Shown here piece after piece: positions 48,948-56,018 of a stretch of DNA of 56,018 nt; within the stretch, counting starts at the first letter, position 1; each line of letters begins with the position of its first letter. The notes under the pieces were generated by a model that was not told the origin of the DNA, searched no databases, and worked only from the letters and a program-made list of their open reading frames with translations. The stretch is from contig JAUWAE010000002.1 in the NCBI GenBank assembly GCA_030602185.1, positions 1 to 56,018 of the forward strand, in the 5' to 3' direction. Source of the DNA: Comamonadaceae bacterium. Lineage in GTDB: Bacteria > Pseudomonadota > Gammaproteobacteria > Burkholderiales > Burkholderiaceae_C. The position numbers were made by a program, and so were the translations under genes.

Positions 48948-50243
48948 ATGAGCCAAGTGCGCGTTCTCACCGGCATCAAGCCTTCCGGCACCCCCCACCT
49001 GGGCAACTACGTCGGCGCCATACGCCCCACGGTGCGCGCCAGCCGCCAGCCGCAGGTGGACAGCTTCCTGTTCCTGGCCGACTACCACGCGATGATCTCC
49101 ACCCAGGACCCGGTGCGGCTGCAACGCTCCACGCTGGAGATCGCGGCCACCTGGATCGCCTGCGGGCTCGACCCGGCGCGGGTGACGTTCTACCGCCAGT
49201 CCGACATCCCCGAGATCCCGGAGCTGACCTGGTTCCTGACGTGCGTGTGCGGCAAAGGCCTGCTCAACCGCGCCCACGCCTACAAGGCCATGCTGGACAA
49301 GAACGCGGCCGCCGGTGCCGAGCCCGACGACGGTGTGAGCGCTGGCCTGTTCATGTACCCGGTGCTGATGGCGGCGGACATTTTGATGTTCAACGCCCAC
49401 CAGGTGCCGGTGGGGCGCGACCAGGTGCAGCACATCGAGATGGCGCGCGACATGGCCAGCAGCTTCAACCACCTGTACGGCGAGCACTTCACCCTGCCCG
49501 ACGCGGTGATCGAAGAAAGCGTGGCCACCCTGCCCGGCCTGGACGGCCGCAAGATGAGCAAGAGCTACGACAACGTGATCCCGCTGTTCGCGCCGCCAGA
49601 TCAGCTGCGCAAGCTGATCATGGGCATCGTGACCGACTCGAAAACGCCGGGCGAGCCGAAGCAGACCGAAGGCTCGGCCCTGTTCCAGATCTACCAGGCC
49701 TTTGCCACCCCGGAAGAAACCGCGGCACTGGCCCAGGCCTACGCCGACGGCATTGCCTGGGGCGACGCCAAGCAACTGCTGTTTGAACGCATCGACCGCG
49801 AAATCGCGCCGATGCGCGCCACCTACGACGAGTTGACGGCCCACCCCGAAAAAGTGGAAGCCATGCTGCAGGCCGGTGCGGTCAAGGCCCGTGCCGTGGC
49901 CACCCCCTTCACGGCGCGCGTGCGGCACGCGGTGGGTCTGCGCCCACTGCAGGCCGTGGCCCAACCCCAGGCGGCCAAGGCCGACAAGGCGGCCCTGCCC
50001 ACCTTCAAGCAATACCGCGAGAAAGACGGCCTGTTCTACTTCAAGCTGGCCGATGGCAAGGGCCGCGTGCTGCTGCAAAGCACTGGCTTCGCCTCGCCCA
50101 AAGACGCTGGCCAGGCGATTGCCCGACTGAAGTCACAAGGCCATGCCGCCTGCACCGACCTGCACGGCCAAGCCCCCGTGGCACCGGGCGCCAGCGCCGA
50201 TGATGTAGAAACCGCGCTGCAGGCGTTGCGCGACGCCGAATAA
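48948..50243 (+). CDS. trpS: Tryptophanyl-tRNA synthetase with C-terminal extension
   Basis: Charges tRNA-Trp with tryptophan. The class Ic catalytic core fills residues 1 to about 334, with the HIGH-type motif TPHLGN (15-20) and KMSKS at 202-206 (GRKMSKSYDN). Normal bacterial TrpRS ends near residue 335; this protein has 431. After a linker (about 335-351), residues 352-398 (FKQYREKDGLFYFKL and QSTGFASPKDAGQAI) look like one DUF1508/YegP repeat, followed by a short tail. The extension is in frame with normal codon use, so it is a real fusion rather than a frameshift artefact. tRNA-Ser follows. Confidence 0.95.
   Translation: MSQVRVLTGIKPSGTPHLGNYVGAIRPTVRASRQPQVDSFLFLADYHAMISTQDPVRLQRSTLEIAATWIACGLDPARVTFYRQSDIPEIPELTWFLTCVCGKGLLNRAHAYKAMLDKNAAAGAEPDDGVSAGLFMYPVLMAADILMFNAHQVPVGRDQVQHIEMARDMASSFNHLYGEHFTLPDAVIEESVATLPGLDGRKMSKSYDNVIPLFAPPDQLRKLIMGIVTDSKTPGEPKQTEGSALFQIYQAFATPEETAALAQAYADGIAWGDAKQLLFERIDREIAPMRATYDELTAHPEKVEAMLQAGAVKARAVATPFTARVRHAVGLRPLQAVAQPQAAKADKAALPTFKQYREKDGLFYFKLADGKGRVLLQSTGFASPKDAGQAIARLKSQGHAACTDLHGQAPVAPGASADDVETALQALRDAE
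50001..50240 (+). other. DUF1508/YegP-like domain fused to TrpRS
   Basis: The segment encoding residues 352-431 of TrpRS. The pattern is a beta-hairpin of aromatic residues (KQYREKDGLFYFKLADGKG), a strand with LLQSTGF, and a helix rich in Ala/Gly/Lys (SPKDAGQAIARLKSQG), which resembles one repeat of the YegP (DUF1508) fold. Family assignment is by eye and needs a profile search. Function in this context is unknown. Confidence 0.55.
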
Positions 50244-50267
50244 GCTAGAATATTGGCTTCGACTTCA

Positions 50268-50359
50268 GGAAGGGTGGCAGAGTGGTCGAATGCGCCGGAC
50301 TCGAAATCCGGTATACGGTTTCTACCGTATCGAGGGTTCGAATCCCTCCTCTTCCGCCA
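50268..50359 (+). tRNA. serT-like: tRNA-Ser (anticodon CGA)
   Basis: A 92-base serine tRNA with encoded CCA. The acceptor stem pairs GGAAGGG (50268-50274) with CTCTTCC (50349-50355), discriminator G, then CCA (50357-50359). The anticodon stem CCGGA/TCCGG (50295-50299, 50307-50311) frames the loop CTCGAAA with anticodon CGA at 50302-50304, reading UCG. A long variable arm with the ACGGT/ACCGT stem and the TpsiC arm GAGGGTTCGAATCCCTC confirm serine type. A -10-like TAGAAT (50246-50251) lies 17 bases upstream. Confidence 0.97.
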
Positions 50360-50387
50360 AAATCAACGACTTAGCGTCGTTTTCAGC

Positions 50388-50418
50388 AAACCCGCCTCGT
50401 GCGGGCTTTGTTGTTTTT
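50388..50418 (+). terminator. Terminator after tRNA-Ser
   Basis: A stem CCCGC/GCGGG (50391-50395 with 50401-50405) and five-base loop, extended by flanking A/U pairs, is followed by CTTTGTTGTTTTT. A weaker hairpin AACGAC/GTCGTT precedes it. It ends the tRNA transcript before the convergent HD-GYP gene. Confidence 0.75.
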
Positions 50419-50445
50419 GACTGGCGCAACCGGCCTCGCCCGCCG

Positions 50446-51684
50446 TCAGTTGACGGGCTCAACAGGCCGCAGCAACGCCACATCCACCATCTCGTCCAGG
50501 TGGTGCAGCAGCAAGTCGGCGATCGCCATGTCCACGCTGCCCTGTTCGCGCAAATCGCGCATGAAGTCGGCCACCGCGTCGCGCGACAGGCCTCGGCGGT
50601 AGGGCCGGTCCTGCACCATGGCCTGAAAGATGTCGGCCACGCGCAGGATGCGGGCTTCCAGCGGCAGGCGGGCACCGTCCAGCCCGTACGGATACCCCGT
50701 GCCCCCAGGGGCTTCGTGGTGGTCGGCCGCCCAGGCCGCAATGGATTCGAAGCCACGGATCTTGCGCAGGATCTGCATGGTCTCGAAGCTGTGGGCGTTC
50801 ATGGCCAGGCGTTCGGCCTCGTCCAGCGGTGCGGGTTTCTCAAGGATCTCATCGGGCACCCGCAGTTTGCCCAGGTCGTGCAGCAGCCCGGCGATTTCGA
50901 GCTCGTCACAGCGCTCGGCGTCCAGCCCGAGGCGTTCGCCCAGCCGGCGCGCCACGGCCGCGACCCCGCGTGAGTGCTCCACCGTGAAACGGCTTTTGGC
51001 ATCGACGATGTTGGAGAAGATGCGGGCGAGTTGCAGCATTTCGGCATGGCTGGCGGCCATGGGCCGGCCGGTGGCCAGCATGTCGGCCAGATAACCGTTC
51101 AGCGCCGAGGGCTCCAGGTTCAGCCAGAACGCCTCGTGGCCCGAGACCCGCATGAACACGGCCACCAGCTCGGGGTCGAAGTAGGTACCGGCCCGCGACT
51201 GGATTTCCTGCTGGATGGCTTTGCGGTGCAGCAGGACTTTTCCGCTGGCGTAGTACGGGGCGGCCATGGCATCGACCCGGTCGACCAGCAGGATGAGGTT
51301 GGCCTGTCGCCGCACAACAGCGTCCAGACCCTGCGCCACCATGCGGTCCCAGCGGGTGTGGTGGTAGCGGATGGGCAGCGCCATGGGCGCCAGCGGGCGA
51401 AATTCCTTCAGCAACTCGTAACCCACCACCGTGTGGGCCTGCGAGCCGGCCCAGTCGAACTCGTTGACCAGGTGATGGTGCGTGGTGGTGGTGGACACGC
51501 CGATGTCGTGCAGCAGCCCCAGATCGAACAGGAACTGCACCTCGTCGGCCGGCAGGCCCAGGCCCTTGGCACATTCGGCCGCCATGACGCCCACCCGCTT
51601 GCCGTGGGCCAGGTCATCCACACCCACCAGGTCCAACGCGTCCGACAACGCATACACCACCTGCCGAAAATCCGCTTCGATCAA
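50446..51684 (-). CDS. HD-GYP phosphodiesterase with tandem HD domains
   Basis: A 412-residue protein predicted to act on cyclic di-GMP. The first HD-type domain (about 28-170) keeps HGKR, LLHD (59-60) and YHH (108-109) but lacks a GYP motif. The second is complete: EHSRG (His237), LLHDLGK (His269-Asp270), His298 and DHHEAPGGTGYP (322-332). The start is TTG 51684, set by a near-perfect GGAGGT (51690-51695) five bases upstream; the frame stays open for 27 more codons without similarity. There is no membrane segment or obvious sensor domain, so partner or localisation input is unknown. Confidence 0.88.
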   Translation of the reverse strand: MIEADFRQVVYALSDALDLVGVDDLAHGKRVGVMAAECAKGLGLPADEVQFLFDLGLLHDIGVSTTTTHHHLVNEFDWAGSQAHTVVGYELLKEFRPLAPMALPIRYHHTRWDRMVAQGLDAVVRRQANLILLVDRVDAMAAPYYASGKVLLHRKAIQQEIQSRAGTYFDPELVAVFMRVSGHEAFWLNLEPSALNGYLADMLATGRPMAASHAEMLQLARIFSNIVDAKSRFTVEHSRGVAAVARRLGERLGLDAERCDELEIAGLLHDLGKLRVPDEILEKPAPLDEAERLAMNAHSFETMQILRKIRGFESIAAWAADHHEAPGGTGYPYGLDGARLPLEARILRVADIFQAMVQDRPYRRGLSRDAVADFMRDLREQGSVDMAIADLLLHHLDEMVDVALLRPVEPVN

Positions 51685-51689
51685 CCTAC

Positions 51690-51695
51690 ACCTCC
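51690..51695 (-). promoter_or_regulatory. Ribosome-binding site deciding a TTG start
   Basis: GGAGGT on the minus strand, five bases before TTG 51684. It is the strongest Shine-Dalgarno match near this gene and moves the start 27 codons inside the longest open frame. Confidence 0.75.
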
Positions 51696-51830
51696 ATACC
51701 GCATCTACAGCTGCCAGCTTATCCGAAAGCAGTGGCACGCAGGCATGCACCCCGCCACCGCCCAAGCCCCGGGCAGTATCCGGTCCGGGTACTTACAATG
51801 GCCTGTCATCCGCCACCCTATCTGGCCCCG

Positions 51831-53561
51831 ATGCCCCCACCCACCCCCTGGCAGCGCTGGCTGCCCATCCTGCACTGGTCCCGCCAGTACCGGCTCGACC
51901 ATTTCGCTGCCGATGGCGTGGCGGCCGCGGTGGTGACACTCATGCTCATTCCGCAGAGCCTGGCCTATGCCTTGCTCGCCGGTCTGCCACCAGAGGCCGG
52001 CCTGTACGCCAGCATGGCGCCGCTGGTGCTGTACGCGGTGTTTGGCAGCAGCAGCACACTGGCGGTCGGGCCGGCCGCGGTCACATCGCTCATGACGGCT
52101 GCCAGCGTGGGGGCGGTGGCCACGGCTGGCAGCGCAGGCCATGCCGAAGCGGCGGTGGTACTGGCCCTGCTCAGCGGCGCGCTGATGGTGCTGATGGGCG
52201 TGGTGAAGCTGGGCTTTGTGGCCAACTTCCTTAGCCACCCGGTGGTGTCGGGTTTCGTGTCGGCCTCGGGGTTGCTGATCGCGGCGAGCCAGCTCAAGCA
52301 CCTGCTCGGGGTGCCCTTGCAGGGCGACACGCTGTGGCAACTGGCCCAGGGCCTGCCGGTGCAACTGCCCCGCGTTCATCTGGCCACGCTGGCCATGGGT
52401 GCCGGCGGGCTGCTGGCACTGCTGTGGGCGCGGCGCCGGCTCAAGCCCCGGCTGATGGCCTGGGGAGTCACCGCCCACACGGCCGACCTCGCCACCAAAG
52501 CGGCCCCAGTGGCGGTGCTGGCCGCCAGCACCGCGCTGGCGTGGGCCCTCGACCTGGCCGGTGGCGGGCTGAAAGTGGTGGGGCACGTGCCGCAGGGGCT
52601 GCCCACGCTCACCCTGCCCAGCGCATCGGCCAGCACCTGGGCACTGGTGCAAGCACTGTGGGTGCCGGCGGTGCTCATCTCGCTGGTAGGCTTCGTCGAG
52701 TCGGTGTCGGTCGGCCAGTCGCTGGCGGCCAAACGGCGCGAGCGCATCGACCCCGACGCCGAACTGCGGGCACTCGGCATGAGCAACCTGGGCGCCGGCC
52801 TGACCGGCGGCTTCCCGGTGACGGGCGGGTTTTCCCGCTCGGTGGTGAATTTTGACGCCGGGGCCCGCACGCCGGCGGCCGGTCTCTACACCGCTGTCGG
52901 GCTGGCACTGGCCGCGCTGTTCCTCACACCCTGGCTGCACCACCTGCCCCAGGCGACCCTGGCAGCCACCATCGTCGTGGCGGTGCTCACCCTGGTCGAT
53001 CCGGGCGCCTTCGGCCGCACCTGGCGCTACGCCAAGGCCGATTTCACGGCCCTGCTGCTCACCTTCGCGCTCACCCTGGTCGCGGGAGTGGAGACCGGAC
53101 TGGTGGCCGGCGTGGGGGCCTCGGTGCTGTTGCTGCTGTACCGCAGCAGCCGCCCGCACATCGCCACGGTGGGCCAGGTCCCGGGCACCGAACACTACCG
53201 CAACGTGCTGCGCCATCGGGTAGTCACCCAGCCGCACCTGCTGGGCCTGAGGGTGGACGAAAGCCTGTACTTCGCCAACGCCCGCCACCTGGAAGACCAC
53301 ATTGCGGCGGAAGTGGCGCGGCACCCGGAAGTGCGCCACTTGGTGCTGCAGTGCAGCGCCGTCAATGACATCGACGCCAGTGCGGTGGAAAGCCTGGAGG
53401 CCATCAACGAACGCCTGCGCGACTCCGGGGTGACGCTGCACCTGTCGGAAGTCAAGGGGCCGGTCATGGACCGGCTGCAACGCAGCGAATTCCTGCCGCG
53501 CCTCAGCGGCCAGGTGTTCCTGACGCACCACCAGGCGGTGCAGGCCCTGTCCCGGCACTGA
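51831..53561 (+). CDS. SulP-family anion transporter with STAS domain
   Basis: A 576-residue SLC26/SulP protein. The transmembrane part has the consensus region (LMLIPQSLAYALLAGLPPEAGLYASM and the FPVTGGFSRSVVNFDAGARTP motif), and a STAS domain follows at about 467-570 (LRVDESLYFANARHLED, VNDIDASAVESL). Substrates in the family include sulfate, bicarbonate and C4-dicarboxylates and cannot be told here. ATG 51831 is preferred because TACAAT (51794-51799) resembles a -10 element and overlaps the alternative ATG 51798. It is followed four bases later by a thioredoxin-fold gene. Confidence 0.92.
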   Translation: MPPPTPWQRWLPILHWSRQYRLDHFAADGVAAAVVTLMLIPQSLAYALLAGLPPEAGLYASMAPLVLYAVFGSSSTLAVGPAAVTSLMTAASVGAVATAGSAGHAEAAVVLALLSGALMVLMGVVKLGFVANFLSHPVVSGFVSASGLLIAASQLKHLLGVPLQGDTLWQLAQGLPVQLPRVHLATLAMGAGGLLALLWARRRLKPRLMAWGVTAHTADLATKAAPVAVLAASTALAWALDLAGGGLKVVGHVPQGLPTLTLPSASASTWALVQALWVPAVLISLVGFVESVSVGQSLAAKRRERIDPDAELRALGMSNLGAGLTGGFPVTGGFSRSVVNFDAGARTPAAGLYTAVGLALAALFLTPWLHHLPQATLAATIVVAVLTLVDPGAFGRTWRYAKADFTALLLTFALTLVAGVETGLVAGVGASVLLLLYRSSRPHIATVGQVPGTEHYRNVLRHRVVTQPHLLGLRVDESLYFANARHLEDHIAAEVARHPEVRHLVLQCSAVNDIDASAVESLEAINERLRDSGVTLHLSEVKGPVMDRLQRSEFLPRLSGQVFLTHHQAVQALSRH

Positions 53562-53565
53562 GCCC

Positions 53566-54132
53566 ATGACCTCGCCCCGCCCCAGCCTGTTCGACCGCAT
53601 GCGCCGGCACCTGCGCACCCAGTGGCGCTCCCACCTGGGCACGCTCGCTCTGGTGCTGGCGGTGTTTGTCGGCTTGCAAGCCTGGCAGACCCGCCACGTG
53701 CCTGGCGCTCCCGCCCCCGACACCATGCTGACGGTGTTGCGCCCCGATGGCCAGCGTGAAACACTCACGCTGGCCGCATGGCGGGCACGCCACCCCGGCC
53801 AACCGGTGGCCCTGCACTTCTGGGCCGAATGGTGCCCGATCTGCCGCACCGAAGAACACAGCGTCAGCCGCCTGGCGCGGGACTGGCCGGTCCTGACGGT
53901 GGCCATGCAGTCCGGCCCCGAGGCCCAGGTGCGGCGGGTACTGGCGCAGCGCGAACTGGCGTGGCACACCGCGCTCGACCCCGATGGGCAACTGACGCGG
54001 GCCTTTGGTTTCCGGGCGGTACCCGGTTTTGTGGTGGTAGACACCCAAGGCCGCCTGCGCGCACCCACGGTGGGCTACACCACCGAACTGGGCATGCGGC
54101 TGCGCCTGTGGTGGGCCTGGTGGCTCGGCTGA
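53566..54132 (+). CDS. Membrane-anchored thioredoxin-fold protein (CPIC)
   Basis: A 188-residue protein with one N-terminal transmembrane helix (about 25-40) and a periplasmic TlpA/ScsD-like thioredoxin domain. The active site is WAEWCPIC (Cys90, Cys93) and the cis-proline motif is RAVPGFVV. It is likely a periplasmic thiol-disulfide oxidoreductase, with redox role inferred from the fold. It probably shares an operon with the SulP gene. It ends two bases from the convergent HD-domain gene. Confidence 0.88.
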   Translation: MTSPRPSLFDRMRRHLRTQWRSHLGTLALVLAVFVGLQAWQTRHVPGAPAPDTMLTVLRPDGQRETLTLAAWRARHPGQPVALHFWAEWCPICRTEEHSVSRLARDWPVLTVAMQSGPEAQVRRVLAQRELAWHTALDPDGQLTRAFGFRAVPGFVVVDTQGRLRAPTVGYTTELGMRLRLWWAWWLG

Positions 54133-54134
54133 CC

Positions 54135-55340
54135 TCAGAGGCGGGCCAACAGGCGCGATGCGGGCACGCGCACCTTGACCTCGTGCGCCCCCAAACCACG
54201 CTGCACCTCGAGCGCGGCTTCGGACGTGTCGCGCAGGGCAGGCTCGCCCAGCGGCAGCCCACGCCGGCCGACCAGCGCCATCACCAGCGGCGTGTGGGAG
54301 CGGCGGCCACGCCGCACCACCACGCCCATCTCCCCGTTCACCAGCCGCACATGACTGCCCGGGATGTACGCCCCCAGCGCCTTGACGAATGCGGCACCCA
54401 GCGCCGACGGCTGGCCGTCCGGACCCAGGTAAGCCTCGCGCGCGGCGTGGGGCGACGGCAGGCCGGGCCGGTGGACGCGCGGCCCCAGGCGGGCCACGTA
54501 CGTGTCGGCCAGGCGCAGCAGCTGCGCCAGCGTGCCCACATCGCGCCGCCCTGCGGGGTAGCCGGCGCCGGTGGGCGTTTCGTGGTGGTCGCGCACCGCC
54601 GTCAGCCACGCGCCGTCGCTCACACCCAGTTGCTGCAGCCAGTCCATGCCCACGCCCGGGTGGGCCCGGATCTGGTCGCGTTGCGCGGGCGTCAGCGGCG
54701 CGGCCTGGCGCGCCAGGGCGTCGTGCAGGTGCGACATGCCGATGTTCATCGTCAGGGCGGCCCGCTGCGCGGCGACCGTCTGCGCTTCGTCCAGCCCGCA
54801 CTGGGGCGCCACCAGCCGCAACAACACCGCACACAGCAGCGCATGGGTGGCGCTGTAGCCCACCCGGACATCCTGCAACAGTTGCACCAGCACGAACAGG
54901 CTGTCGTCCACCCGGGAGCGGGTGATGGCCACGATGCGCCGCTCGATCGCGGCCAGGCGGTCCATGAAATCGTGGGCACTGGCGCCCTGGTGCAACAAGG
55001 TGGCCAGCGTGTCGTGCAGGTCGGGCCAGACCTCCACCGCTGACGCCTCCGACGGGGCCGCCACGGTGTCCACCCCCATCGGCCGCTCCACGCCGGCGAT
55101 CGCTTCCAGCCGCTGGTTGTTGCGCACCATGCGGTCCAGCGCCGTGGTGTACCGGTAAGTCCAGGCCCGGTACTCCTCCTCGTCCACCACCGGCAGGTGC
55201 ATCTGCAGGCGGCCGCGGTGCCTCTCGTCGAGGATGACCTCGCCCTTGCGCAGCAGCAGCGTGCCGTTCGGGTCCCAGAGGTTGACGGGCACCGGCGCAT
55301 TCAGGGCCAACTGGTCGAGCGGAAAGGGAATGTGAGCCAT
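54135..55340 (-). CDS. Degenerate HD-GYP domain protein
   Basis: A 401-residue cytosolic protein. Residues 1-75 form a small N-terminal domain (VPVNLWDPNGTLLLRKGEVI). The HD-GYP-like region spans about 160-300: His166 in YSATHALLCA, then TMNIGMS (197-203) where the family has the HD metal dyad, then His227 in AHPGVGMDWL, and DHHETPTGAGYP (251-262). The GYP motif is intact but the HD pair is Met198-Asn199, so phosphodiesterase activity is doubtful; it may bind cyclic di-GMP without cleaving it. The C-terminal 100 residues are unassigned. It is divergent from a DUF3391-containing HD-GYP gene, 93 bases apart. Confidence 0.8.
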   Translation of the reverse strand: MAHIPFPLDQLALNAPVPVNLWDPNGTLLLRKGEVILDERHRGRLQMHLPVVDEEEYRAWTYRYTTALDRMVRNNQRLEAIAGVERPMGVDTVAAPSEASAVEVWPDLHDTLATLLHQGASAHDFMDRLAAIERRIVAITRSRVDDSLFVLVQLLQDVRVGYSATHALLCAVLLRLVAPQCGLDEAQTVAAQRAALTMNIGMSHLHDALARQAAPLTPAQRDQIRAHPGVGMDWLQQLGVSDGAWLTAVRDHHETPTGAGYPAGRRDVGTLAQLLRLADTYVARLGPRVHRPGLPSPHAAREAYLGPDGQPSALGAAFVKALGAYIPGSHVRLVNGEMGVVVRRGRRSHTPLVMALVGRRGLPLGEPALRDTSEAALEVQRGLGAHEVKVRVPASRLLARL

Positions 55341-55433
55341 GGCGTTGGCAATGTACAACGCCCCTGCCAAAGCGCCAAACTTGTAGATAATGGTACGCAC
55401 CTTCTCCAACCCCTCCAGCGAGCCGTAATCCCC

Positions 55434-56018
55434 ATGCCGGACACACACAGTCAGACCCTGCCGGTGACGGCGCTGCGGGTTGGCATGTTCGTCCACCTGG
55501 ATCTGGGCTGGATGCAGCACCCGTTTCCGTTCGGCAGCTTCAAGATCAGTTCGCAGCAGCAGATCGACACCATCCGCCAGCTCGGCCTCCAGACCGTGCG
55601 CTGGGACCCGGCCAAGAGCGACGCGGCACCGGAACCCGCGGGTGGCGAGACCGCCAAGCCGAGCCTCCCGGACCGAGCCCCCCTCCCGAACACCCAGGCT
55701 GCACCTTCGCCGCAGCAGGCGGCCCTGGCCGTGCAAAGGCAGGCGCTGCAGCAATGCGAGCGGCGCTTTGCCGAAGGGCTGCGGTCGTACAAGAACATCG
55801 TCGATGAGGCGGTGCAGCGGCCCCTCGAAGCGGGGCAGCGGTGCGCTCAGCTGGTGGGCCAGATGGTCACCCAGCTGCTGGGCGACCAGGAATCGGCCCT
55901 GCGCCTGCTGCCCGACGGCCAGGGCGACCGCGCTGCCGTCCACGCCCTGAACGTGACAGTGCTCAGCCTGCTGCTGGGCAAGGCCATGGGGTTGCCCGAA
56001 AGTGCGCTGCAAGACCTG
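55434..56018 (+). CDS. HD-GYP protein with DUF3391 N-terminus (partial)
   Basis: An open frame of 195 codons from ATG 55434 that runs off the window. The start PVTALRVGMFVHLDLGWMQHPFPFGSFKI and IRQLGLQTVRWDPAK match the DUF3391 domain that precedes HD-GYP domains. A Pro/Ala/Glu-rich linker and a helical segment (LQQCERRFAEGLRSYKNIVDEAVQ, split across about 102-126) follow. The catalytic HD-GYP region lies beyond the edge and cannot be judged. It is divergent from the degenerate HD-GYP gene. Confidence 0.8.
   Translation, partial: MPDTHSQTLPVTALRVGMFVHLDLGWMQHPFPFGSFKISSQQQIDTIRQLGLQTVRWDPAKSDAAPEPAGGETAKPSLPDRAPLPNTQAAPSPQQAALAVQRQALQQCERRFAEGLRSYKNIVDEAVQRPLEAGQRCAQLVGQMVTQLLGDQESALRLLPDGQGDRAAVHALNVTVLSLLLGKAMGLPESALQDL

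Noticed and set aside
50001-50240. TrpRS extension as a frameshift artefact or separate gene
   Set aside because: The extension is continuous and in frame, has the same codon character as the core, and no internal ribosome-binding site or start is evident.
50268-50359. tRNA-Ser as an integration site for a mobile element
   Set aside because: No integrase gene lies near it and I see no second copy of the tRNA 3' end within the window; both flanks look chromosomal.
51705-54068. A 787-codon minus-strand frame opposite the SulP and thioredoxin-fold genes
   Set aside because: Fully antisense to genes with intact motifs; no domain recognised.

Overview
The window is about 56 kb of high-GC bacterial chromosome with dense, mostly core gene content. 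Gene order and protein character point to a betaproteobacterium of the Burkholderiales, most likely the Comamonadaceae (Hydrogenophaga/Acidovorax/Variovorax-like). The main pointers are asd-fimV-truA-trpFBA-accD, the long rpmF-plsX-fab-rpoE-rse-mucD-lepAB-rnc-era-recO-pdxJ-acpS-nagZ run, and hda-pcnB-folK placed divergently from purM. The taxon is an inference from synteny; no rRNA gene is present to confirm it. I see no prophage, insertion sequence, integrase, CRISPR array or recognisable defence island.

Layout. 1-9.1 kb (+): asd, a FimV/HubP-like polar protein, truA, trpF, trpB, trpA, accD and a Lon-N-domain protein. 9.1-14.2 kb: a LysR regulator divergent from an M20 amidohydrolase and a three-gene TRAP transporter (DctP, DctQ, DctM), which look like one uptake-and-hydrolysis module. 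14.2-15.8 kb (+): a sigma-70-type promoter, a tandem glycine riboswitch and a DadA-family amino acid dehydrogenase. 15.8-34.8 kb (-): 22 co-directional genes. Read in transcription order they are yceD, rpmF, plsX, fabH, fabD, fabG, acpP, fabF, a small membrane protein, rpoE, rseA, rseB, mucD, lepA, lepB, a DUF4845 protein, rnc, era, recO, pdxJ, acpS and nagZ. Internal promoters and terminators divide this run.

34.8-41.8 kb: a ChaC-like cyclotransferase and pdxH (+); folK, pcnB, a HAD phosphatase, hda and an AI-2E-family permease (-); purM (+). 41.8-45.7 kb (-): a lipoprotein cysteine peptidase with TPRs and its small membrane partner (PA2778/PA2779-like), a SirB1-like protein and murJ. 45.8-50.4 kb (+): a PHP phosphoesterase, a DMT permease, a Sua5/YciO-like protein, an M50 protease, trpS with an extra C-terminal domain, and tRNA-Ser(CGA). 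50.4-56 kb: three HD-GYP-type proteins (one a tandem HD protein, one lacking the HD dyad, one cut by the window edge), a SulP transporter and a membrane-anchored CxxC thioredoxin-fold protein.

Functionally the window joins amino acid synthesis (Asp family and Trp), fatty acid and phospholipid synthesis (accD, fab genes, plsX, acpP and its activating enzyme AcpS), envelope stress control (rpoE-rseAB-mucD), protein export and translation (lepB, lepA, era, rnc, trpS), peptidoglycan traffic and recycling (murJ, nagZ), and a signalling-rich right end. The best candidates for new biology are the glycine riboswitch on a DadA-family gene, the DUF1508-like extension of TrpRS, the PA2778/PA2779-like pair with palindromes upstream, and the degenerate HD-GYP protein divergent from a DUF3391 HD-GYP gene.
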